A stretch of DNA of 10,353 nt, from positions 1 through 10,353 of the forward strand of contig QAXH01003466.1 in NCBI GenBank assembly GCA_004335635.1, read 5' to 3'. A program made the position numbers and the translations under genes. Origin of the DNA: Chloromonas sp. AAM2. Its lineage: Eukaryota; Chlorophyta; Chlorophyceae; Chlamydomonadales; Chlamydomonadaceae. Shown here piece after piece: positions 1-7,513 of this stretch. Below the pieces are notes generated by a model. That model saw only the letters and a list, made by a program, of their open reading frames with translations, did no database searches and had not been told where the DNA came from. How positions within the stretch are numbered: the first letter of the stretch is position 1; each line of letters starts with the position of its first letter.

Positions 1-100
1 CACACGGCCTTGGCAACCCAACATTACAGCCGTACAGGCATTTGTGAGGTACTTTGGTCCTGCTTGTGGTTGGAAGGCATGTGGAGTCCGCAAACATGTC

Positions 101-145
101 AGGCTGCAACATGGCAAGCTGCAACATGGCAGGCTGCAACATGGC
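101..145. repeat. 15-bp tandem repeat, three copies
   Basis: Three head-to-tail copies of AGGCTGCAACATGGC (the middle copy has A for G at its second base). Related sequence flanks the array: CAACATGGCAGG recurs near 190-201, and GTCATTGGAC with CTGGAA recurs around 148-167 and 206-225, so a larger imperfect duplication of about 60 bases covers roughly 135-250. Confidence 0.8.
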
Positions 146-543
146 AGGTCATTGGACAGCCGCTGGAAATCTGCTACATGTGAAGTCTGCAACATGGCAG
201 GCTATGTCATTGGACTGCCACTGGAAGGCAGGATGCTATGTGCTAATGTGAGGTTTCTAGGAAGCGTGTGTTGTCTGAGTGTTTGCAAGTATACAAGTCG
301 GCACTTGGTTGCAGCCTGTGGGTTGCACCTGTGGGACAGCCGGGACCATCACACTGCCCTGCCTATTGGATCATCACACGATACATTGCAAACGCCCTGC
401 TTTGTGACTGACATTGCCTTGTAAAGTCTTGTCTGTGATCATCGGTAGGACTCGACTTGTCAATGCGAATCTCTTCCCCATGCACTCCCGGAGCTGCAAA
501 AGCTCATCACTTTCACAGCTGGTGTCCTGTCAGGTGTCTTTAG

Positions 544-740
544 CCAGATGACCAAATGTGGCAGGCCAGAGAAAGCCTATGCAAGCTCGTGCCATGTCAA
601 ACTGTAAGCGGCCTGACAGCGCTTTCTGAACAGATGAATGGTGGACTGGAGCCAGATGCACTGTACACCTAGGTGCGCCAGATAGCCGTGACCAAAGACC
701 TGGCAGGAAAGGATAGGGCTGGACCTGACTCAACTTTGCA
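544..740 (+). pseudogene. Possible PPR-like vestige
   Basis: The frame through 613-669 reads LTALSEQMNGGLEPDALYT, which resembles the second half of a pentatricopeptide repeat (A-x-x-L-x-x-x-M-x-x-x-G-x-x-P-D-x-x-x-Y). It is followed at once by TAG (670-672) and then VRQIAVTKDLAG in the same frame. A neighbouring frame just upstream reads SQMTKCGRPEKAY, also PPR-like. A stop and a frame change would make this a decayed copy. The match is short and could be chance. Confidence 0.2.
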
Positions 741-837
741 GGCGCGCCCATGGCGCCCATTTATTGGTATTTGCGTTGGATGTGCTTCCTGGTGTGCACT
801 CCCTCCTAGGCGCCGATAGATAATAGATTGACCGCCC

Positions 838-919
838 GCCAATCGTGTGCCAATCGTGTGCCTTCATACCTCTTGATGATTTACAGCTTTTGAATTGGGC
901 GGCTTTCGGATTGGGCGGC
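838..919. promoter_or_regulatory. CCAAT-box cluster, candidate promoter
   Basis: CCAAT occurs at 839-843 and 850-854, and its complement ATTGG at 894-898 and 910-914. The last two are part of a 10-bp direct repeat ATTGGGCGGC (894-903 and 910-919), which is an inverted CCAAT joined to a GC box. Four such boxes in about 75 bases suggest a promoter and would fit transcription starting before the ATG at 1072. Two of the boxes come from an 11-bp tandem duplication (840-861). No TATA box is evident nearby. Confidence 0.35.
840..861. repeat. 11-bp tandem duplication
   Basis: Two exact adjacent copies of CAATCGTGTGC, each carrying a CCAAT core when the preceding C is included. Confidence 0.8.
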
Positions 920-1071
920 GCTTGCCTGCGGCAGCATTCCCGTCTGCGGAGGCGCATCTGCAACCAGCGACTGCTGCCCCTCCCATGGTCTGCCGGCCTC
1001 CCTCACCGCTCAAAAGTTTGCAGCCATTAAACCAGTAACTCTGCACAATCCGACTGCAAATCAGAGTGGCA

Positions 1072-1470
1072 ATGATTGTGACTCGACTTGGGGCCCTTGC
1101 AGGGGCCCTTGCATCTGCCAGGCTGGCCAGTTCTTTGAAGACCTTTCAAATTCCTCGCGAAGCACACGACTTGCCGGAATTCAGCACGATGTTGCATAGC
1201 AAGGCAATGCTCCGCCCATTCCGCGACAATGAACATAGTAAAGCGTCGGTCGCTCGCGGGAAAAGCAAAAGTGCCTTCCGCTTTCCCTCTGACATAACCA
1301 CTCTGATTACTGCCACAAACCGTTTATTTTATCATTTTTGGCCCGAAACTGTTTGGCGACCTTCAGCATTGGAGTTCTGCAATGTGGCTTTGGAGAAGTG
1401 GGCTGGCGGCCGAGCCACGAGCTTGCAGCGAGGTAAAGCCAGCCCCTGGCAAGCGCGCGTAGCCAAACCG
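1072..1470 (+). CDS. Possible first exon of the SPL/CRR1-like gene
   Basis: An ATG at 1072 opens a frame that reaches a consensus donor CCG|GTGAGT at 1471 in phase 0. Splicing to the acceptor GGCTACAG at 1672 (202-base intron) joins it in frame to the next exon and gives a 1001-residue protein. The N-terminus is Ala/Leu/Arg-rich (MIVTRLGALAGALASARLAS), which resembles an organelle-targeting peptide but could be chance. CCAAT boxes lie 150-230 bases upstream. There is no SBP zinc finger in this 133-residue stretch and I recognise no domain. The frame stays open to 1599, so openness alone is weak evidence; unrelated open frames of similar length occur elsewhere in the window. The true 5' exons may instead lie outside the window. 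Confidence 0.35.
1089..1112. repeat. 12-bp tandem duplication
   Basis: Two exact adjacent copies of GGGGCCCTTGCA. In the candidate first exon this yields the repeated residues GALA-GALA, so it keeps that frame. Confidence 0.8.
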
Positions 1471-1613
1471 GTGAGTAGTTGCCCGCAGTCGTGGCGACAT
1501 TCTGCAACCTCCCTGCTCAAGTTTGACTTCGCAAATGTCGAGCTGGTGACGGACAAAGAACTTCACAGTGATGACACATTGTTTTTTCGCATTGAATAGG
1601 TCGGCAGGCGGGT

Positions 1614-1648
1614 GACAACCAGCTGTATCCATGGACAACCAGCTGTAT
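1614..1648. repeat. 15-bp direct repeat, 20-bp period
   Basis: GACAACCAGCTGTAT occurs at 1614-1628 and 1634-1648. It lies just before the acceptor at 1672, inside the proposed first intron. Confidence 0.8.
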
Positions 1649-1672
1649 ACAACAGTGGCGCATTGGCTACAG

Positions 1673-4600
1673 CGACCAAGTGACGATGGGCAAGACGGCC
1701 AGGCAGACGCAGCCAGTACCCGTTATCAACAGCCAGGCGGCCAAGAGCACGCCGGCATGCAATCTGCCCACTCCCTGCACAGCGAGTCTGCCACTGCATG
1801 CCACCATGCAAACAACGATGACCCAGCTGTGTCAAAGATGGTGCAGCTATCAACAACTAATGCCCAATCACAAAAGGCAATTCAAAGCAAGCAGCTCCAG
1901 AGCAGACAAGCAGACTCTGAGGCTTACCGGACAGGCGCCGAGGCTGCAGCTGCATGGCTAGCACGGCAAGATCAAGCTGAGTCTGCAACTCAAACACCCG
2001 CAGCCAGAGCGTTGCTACAGGTCATGCAGCAGACGCGTGCCCAGCCCTACACTCGCAGCAGACGCCGTGCCCTGGCCCCAGTGAGTCATTGGGTGTCATG
2101 CCTTCCAGCATGGCGTTTGAGCGCATGTAGCTGACTCACTGCGTCATATCAAAAAAAAAGTTTGCCAGTTCTAGGACAATTCGAGTTTGGGTCAGTGACA
2201 CAGTGTACCGTTTTGACATGGCGCTACTTTTTCGTCCAAGGGTCGCAAGGCAAAATCGTGCCTTGATCTGTGCAACAAAAGCACCCTGCTGTTGCCTGAA
2301 CCGCACGGCAATCGGCACCCACTGCAATGGGCAGAATGCCTGCCTTCGCACTCACGGATTGGTTGCCTTTTGCTAGCTCTTGTGGTTGACGCTTGCTTTG
2401 ACATTGCTTTCTGCCTGATGCAGGTGCATGTGAAGATGCAAGGCATTGAGTTGGCGGATATGCCGCCTGACCTGCCCAGGCTGATACAGGAGCAACTGAG
2501 CCACTGGTAAGGCTATGCATGTGCTTACAGCAGTGGCATTGAGTTGGATTTACCTATCTTTCATCATCATACCAAGCGTCCAGTTGTCACGTGAAATCGA
2601 TATCAGTCCGCATCTGCTGAGACGTTCTCAACACAATGTACCACCATCCCTTAGTGATGTTTGGTCTGTCGGTTCAACAATCAAACAATCGAGGCAGCCC
2701 AGAGACGCAGCTCCAATGCACAATGGCACGTTTTGCTTGCGAGTTTGTGTGAGAACAGCTTTTGTACTGTCTTGCCCCTCGCCATGTTTTCAATCAGAGC
2801 TTCTACTGCCAGTCAGCTCATCCTTAAGCTGAGCCTTTCGCCAAGAAGCATTCAACCACACCAGCCTCTGTTCTGTAGCCTCTGTTCTTGGGTTGTGATC
2901 TCAAGCCCGGCATCATCTGACGTCCGGTCTGTTCTATGATTGCAGTATGCCGGGCACGCCCATGTCCGGTCTAGCCATGCGCAGTGGGTGTGTCATGCTC
3001 ACCCTGGACCTAGTGCACAGTGCGGAGGAAAATAATGTCTTGTTGTCAACTGGCATGATAGACGTCATGACCCGCTTGATGCGGAACAACCTTGTGGGCC
3101 GGTCGCTCGAGGACGGAGCTTCTTTATGCATCCAGGTGTGTGGTGATGGCAAGGCCTGGCTAACTTTGCTTGCTAGTCTGTGCTAGCCTGTGCGACAATC
3201 TGTTCCCTGCACCTCTTCCCTTGTACAATGCTTGGCTGTGCACCCCAAGCAGTTCTAGTTCCAGTATGAGATCAGTCATGTAGCCAACGCCAAGCTGATT
3301 AGGCGACATTGTGCCAGGACACTGCGCACTGTGCACCCGTGCTCCTGCACCATGCACTCACACTTCAGCTGTGGGTGTAGGTGAAGCTGCCATGGCCGAA
3401 AAGGGGAAATGGGTGAGATTGCAAGCCCTGACTATTGCCAGAACATGAACAAACAACGTGAACAAAGTCAGCAATCGTTTTGTGGTCTGTTTTAGCTCAG
3501 AGCATGCCAGGTGGTACCCCATTTTGGCGACCATGGCCACCTTATGGTTGTGTATACTAACAACAATAACAATAACAAGGCGCCAGACAGTAACAAGGCG
3601 ATAACAATAGCCGTTATATCAAGGCTCCGCCCAATCTCCGTCAAAGAGAGGCTCAAGTGCAGGCTCAACTGCAGAGCACTTTGTGGGAAGCAAGACAAGC
3701 TGCGGGCTGCTGGGATGCTTGCCATTCTATTCTGATTGGCCATTAAAGGTTGCGTGCGACACACTGCCCGCAAACATGCAATCAAATCCACGGCCCACTG
3801 CACTTTGCTGCCTGCCGTACTGTCCCCTGCTTACAGGCCCCTGAAGAGCTTGTAATGTGCGGATGGGACAGCAGCACTGGCAGGTACCGCACTTTGGACA
3901 CGGATGGACAAACCTTGGACTTAGCAGATTTTGCTGCTTATGGCATCCTGAGCACGCTGCCAGTAGCAGATTGCTTGCCAGATGACGTATCGCAGGCAGT
4001 CAGCACCAGACACGAGCTAAGTTTGAGTCTGAAACTTGCTCTACCCAGAAACTGTCGCCTGCATGGCTGGCAGCCGTCTGGTGCCACTTCACCTGATGAG
4101 TCAGTGGAGAGCCCTGGGGTGGTTGCAATGCTGTTGGCACGGCGGTTGGGAGGCGGTTACCTGCCCACTTCTGTGAAGGCAGCAGCACGCCTGGATGTCA
4201 ACCAGGCAACCACTGAGCATGTCACTGTGGAGGTAAGGTGGCAGAACTATTGTTCTTTGAAGGAATTCCTCCTGGACAGATGTGCTTGTTGCACGCATCT
4301 AGCGCGTAGTGTATTTGTTTTTCAATCACACACATGCATGCACATCACAGGCAGGACGCAGGCCCAGGTGTGAGCTTGGCTCTGTTGGAGCACCTGTCAA
4401 GCACACCCCTCCTTGGCCCTGATTTGGTTTGCAGGTGGTGGTTACATTGGATGATACTTTCCCTGCTGCGTTGCACCTGGAGCTGTGGTGCAAGCAGCGC
4501 ACCGCAGCAGCAGGGCCCGAGGCAAGAGACCAGGGCACGCCACACACTAAAGCCATCCCCCAGGAGCAACGTGCAAGGCCAGGGCTGGAAGTGCTAGTGT

Positions 4601-6745
4601 CCCACGTGCCGCTGCTGGTGCTGCCAGGCAAATGCCAGGCAGCTGCAGTGGAGTTGCAGCAACACACGGTGGAGCATGCAGTCAGCCCCAACTCATCCGC
4701 CCGGAGTAGACTGCCTTTTCATAACTCTGCCAGTGATGCCACCCGCTGCCTGTTGGAGGACCTGGGCATGTGGCTGACCCACCATAACCGCTCAACTGGC
4801 ACCCAGTCTGGTCAGACAGCCACACTGCCTGACAGTGTCATGTCACAGCTGGGTGACGACCTGCTCATGTATGCAGTGCAGCATGGATTGCGTGCCCTGG
4901 CAGGCTTGATGGTGAGGATAGTCCAGCGCAGAGGAAGTTATGGCACCGCTGTGCCTGACTACACCGCACTGCACCCTGCAGCCGCACAGCCTGTAGACAC
5001 ATGCACTGCACTGTTAGAAACCACGTTTAGTTCCTCACCAGTGGGCCAGGTGCAGGTGGCTGACAGAGCATGGCTGCATGTTGAGGACGGAATGGACACC
5101 ACGCCAACTGACACCTTCGTGTCAGCCCCTGGAAGTGACAGAGCAAGTGCGTCCTGGGGTGATGAGGTCTTGCCGCCTGTTGCCCATGACGCCACAGACC
5201 ACAGCGGGTCCACAGCCAAAAACGTTGTGCACGTAATCGCTGGCTGGTGCACCGCTCATAAAGCAGTTGTTGACATCGGCAAGGCAGCTCTCAGCGCTCT
5301 CCCTGCAGCGGTCACGCGCCTGCTTCATGTGCCTTACAGCAATGGCACACAGGCATGGCTGGACAGTGTGGTTGAGGTGTGGACTGGCTACGAGACAGAA
5401 GAATACTGCGACTGGTCAAAGCGACAGGTGGGCGACCACGGGGTATGAGGTGAACACAACCCAATCACAGTTTGGAGCTGTTTAGTGAGCACATGCTCAG
5501 TCTGAAGACTTGTCAAATGGGGCACAGACTGCATTGTTGGGTTATGATTCTGCGCTGAGCAAGATGCGCACAAAGCCACGCTATTGCTGACCAGCAGCCG
5601 GATAGACTACCCAAATGTTAGATCATCACGGCCCTGATCACTTAACAGTAGCTGTGGACAGCACTTGACAGTTGCCGATTCTCCTGCTTGCATGCAGATG
5701 TCGAGTTTGCTGTGCTCATGGGCTGCCACCATGCTGTCCATGGGTGCGGTTGCCATCTGGCGTTCAGCTGCAGCAGGCAGTCTGAGCAACGAGCTGCCCG
5801 TCACGCTCCTCAACAGCGTGTGCTACATCCCAATCCTGGCCAGTGCCAGTGGCGTCACCTGGCTCGGAGGATGGCAGGTGAGGGCAGAGCTATGACTTGT
5901 TCATGCCAGAGTATCAGCTGTTTCATACTTTAAACGCTTAGGGTGGTCTGTAGAGGGCAACGCAGGGAGTTATCCGCTGAAGTTCGCTGCTGGAACACCC
6001 TAAGACGTATCTAACTTGCACTGGTTGCACGAGCCAACACATGAAGCATTGACCAATGCCTTAGCCGCATGCGCAAGCGCCATCAATGGCCATTGCAGCC
6101 ACAGCAGTGAATCATGCAGCCCTGTGCAAAAATGAGCGAATTGCACATAAATTGCGCATAACGTTTGCCGCCTACAGGGCTGGATGCTCATGTCGCACGT
6201 TTTCCAAGCAATGGCCTACGTACTGTTGAGCCATAAGACTGCGTCACAGATCTCCACGTGGGCTGCTGCAGTACACGCGTATGCAGACGTGGTCTACGTT
6301 ATGGTGCTTATTGCACCCTTGGACCAGGTGGGATTACTGCAGCATTCGAGATGGGAGTTACATTGGTTGTAGAGTAACATTGGTTACCGAGCAATAGTGG
6401 ATTGCAAAGCAACACCCCAAGCGGAGCCGCAGAAGTTACAGTTGTCAGGCAAGACTTACAGTTGTCAGGCAAGACTTTGCTTTGCTTCGAGTGCCTGTCA
6501 TGCCTGACACCTATGCCCTTGTTCTCCCCTGCCTGCAGTTACCTTTGCCCTTGCTCATAATCGCTCATGTTGTTGAGGGATACTTTCATTCACTGGCCTA
6601 CACCACTGCCGGCATTGCACATCCACGGCTCCGCGCTCTGGCTGTGCATGCAGCAGCTGTTGGGATAAGCACCGTATGTCGCGTTTGGCAGCTGAGCATG
6701 TACCGTAAGTTACAGGCCAGCCAATACAGCCGCGCCATGAAATAA
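1673..6745 (+). CDS. Large SPL/CRR1-type protein (SBP-family body) with ankyrin-like part and C-terminal membrane domain; 8 exons
   Basis: Exons: 1673-2080, 2424-2506, 2946-3135, 3837-4232, 4435-5427, 5698-5877, 6178-6327, 6539-6745 (stop TAA 6743-6745). Every junction is GT-AG and keeps the frame; all introns are phase 0 except 2507-2945 (phase 2). The visible part is 868 residues. Residues 1-136 are Gln/Ala/Ser-rich linker. Residues 137-227 match the conserved block after the SBP domain of large plant SPLs: K-x-x-G, P-x-L-x(3)-I-x(3)-L, P-x-x-M-S-G, then GCVMLTLDL. Residues 417-424 (VPLLVLPG) and 465-473 (LLEDLGMWL) match later SPL1/SPL12-type blocks. Residues 499-541 (LLMYAVQHG, then YTALHPAA) look ankyrin-like. 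Residues 691-868 are hydrophobic. Known members are nuclear transcription factors; CRR1/SPL7 act in copper response. The SBP zinc finger is not seen, so the role is inferred. The family call is firm and exon ends fairly firm; the 5' end is open. Confidence 0.8.
2160..2220 (+). repeat. Copy of a dispersed repeat, intron copy 1
   Basis: The 22-mer GTTTGCCAGTTCTAGGACAATT at 2160-2181 matches 8465-8486 with one mismatch. A second block, CAGTGTACC followed by GTTTTGACA (2201-2218), recurs inverted near 8598-8622. It lies in the intron 2081-2423, next to an A-rich run. Confidence 0.55.
3136..3836 (+). other. Longest intron of the SPL/CRR1-like gene
   Basis: 701 bases from CAG|GTGTGT to CTGCTTACAG. 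It holds an AAC/AAT-rich stretch (about 3559-3580) with AACAAGGCG given twice, and a TACTAAC that matches the classic branch-point consensus but lies far from the acceptor. No additional exon that keeps the frame was evident, though a small one cannot be excluded. Confidence 0.55.
4854..4998 (+). other. Ankyrin-like segment within the large exon
   Basis: In frame with the exon 4435-5427. The stretch reads GDDLLMYAVQHGLRALAGLM, then YTALHPAAAQPVDTCTALLE. This is the pattern of two ankyrin repeats (L-L-x-x-A-V then T-x-L-H-x-A-A) in the position where SPL1/SPL12-type proteins and CRR1 carry ankyrin repeats before the C-terminus. The repeats are degenerate, and only the second has the TALH core. 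Confidence 0.5.
5698..6742 (+). other. C-terminal polytopic membrane domain of the SPL/CRR1-like protein
   Basis: Three phase-0 exons (5698-5877, 6178-6327, 6539-6742) encode 178 residues with about six hydrophobic stretches: LLCSWAATMLSMGAVAI, LPVTLLNSVCYIPILASA, MSHVFQAMAYVLL, AVHAYADVVYVMVLIAPL, LPLPLLIIAHVV and LAVHAAAVGISTVCRV. Short polar or basic loops separate them (for example SHKTASQ), and the end is basic (YRKLQASQYSRAMK). The phase-0 boundaries would allow the module to be gained as a unit. Some land-plant large SPLs have a single hydrophobic segment near the C-terminus; six would be unusual. The segment count was made by eye. Confidence 0.6.
6436..6475. repeat. 20-bp tandem duplication
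   Basis: Two exact adjacent copies of TTACAGTTGTCAGGCAAGAC within the intron 6328-6538 of the SPL/CRR1-like gene. Each copy contains TTACAG, which could act as a decoy acceptor, but the pyrimidine-rich CCCCTGCCTGCAG at 6538 is stronger and keeps the frame. Confidence 0.85.
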
Positions 6746-7513
6746 ATCAGCGCTTGTGAGCAGCCAAAGAAGCACTAGGGCGTTGCATTGCCGGATTCTG
6801 ATAGTGAGTGTTGATCAGAGGTCGCATTTTGATAATCCAAGGTTGTTGTCTTCCTTGAATCTAGCAAGCGCTGCTTGCATGGGATAAGGCACCTTGCGAT
6901 ACTATAGGGCTGTAGTTGAGTGCATTGAAGCATTGCCTTGCTCAGCTGCATTGGATATGCACGGGCTTTCGTGCTCCAGTTGGCAAAGGGAGTAAGTAGA
7001 TAATCTGCAGCAAGAGTCGATTTGACGTTTACGACATGATATCAGGGAATCGACATTTCGTGAGGCATGATTTTGATGCATGCACCAGTCTGAGCCACGA
7101 CTTTCATTCCTGAGTGTTTGTCACACTCTTTGCTTCTCACACTACCACCCCATACCCTCATACCCTTTCCTCTTCCAACTCGAGCCCTCGTAACCTTATT
7201 CTCCACCCCTCTTTCTCAAGCAACCGTACGGGTCAGATCCTTCGCACTGTGATCTTAATTTCGCAACGCTTCCGACACACGTCCAACCCAATTGGGCGTC
7301 GTGTTCTTTGCAACTGCCATCTACATCATGGCTATACTTGCAATCGCTGCTTGCCCACACACATGCAACTATGTTTGCCACATTGCGGCTGCAGTTTAGC
7401 TGTCACGTGTGGAAACGAATGCATCATTTGCGCAATGCTCATCTTCGATTTCCGATTTTTGATTATCTCCTTGTTTTTGCATAGGCTTGCAAGCCAACCC
7501 TTGAAGGAATCTA
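6746..7513. other. Intergenic: 3' end of gene 1 and upstream region of gene 2
   Basis: AATAAA overlaps the gene 1 stop at 6741-6746; no TGTAA was found in the next several hundred bases. The stretch 7130-7225 is strongly pyrimidine-rich with very few G, including two adjacent CATACCCT units near 7151-7166, and may be a promoter or 5' UTR. The frame 7114-7566 is open but has no convincing protein character. An acceptor-like TTGTTTTTGCATAG ends at 7484, so a 5' UTR intron is possible. Confidence 0.4.

Larger units (their letters stand above)
1..770. other. Region without a supported gene
   Basis: Open frames here have repeat-derived or unlikely protein sequence. The stretch contains the 15-bp tandem repeat at 101-145 and a TGTAA at 420-424 that could end an upstream + strand transcript. 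It also contains a possible broken PPR-like fragment around 544-740. No SBP zinc-finger coding (C-Q-Q-C-x-R-F-H pattern) was found in any + frame. Confidence 0.5.

Noticed and set aside
44..424. 126-codon open frame on the + strand
   Set aside because: Its middle is the translated 15-bp repeat, which stays open because the unit is a multiple of three.
845..1030. A frame reading CQSC...PLDDL followed by a basic RLRRR stretch, reminiscent of the second zinc site of an SBP domain
   Set aside because: Spacing does not fit, the first zinc site and the R-S-C-R core are missing, and the two Cys come from the 11-bp tandem duplication at 840-861.
1074..1195. A frame with WGPCRGPCICQ, Cys-rich and followed by a weakly SBP-like string
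   Set aside because: The Cys pattern is produced by the 12-bp tandem duplication at 1089-1112, and the frame ends quickly without the expected His/Cys ligands.
1563..1856. 97-codon open frame on the - strand
   Set aside because: Overlaps the well-supported exon beginning at 1673 on the + strand and has no own support.
1680..1961. Second open frame overlapping exon 1673-2080
   Set aside because: It stops before the donor at 2081, whereas the other frame reaches it in phase 0 and joins the conserved SPL block.
3559..3720. Open frame rich in Asn from the AAC/AAT stretch (NNNNN)
   Set aside because: Simple-sequence translation inside a 701-base intron; joining it would not improve the gene model.
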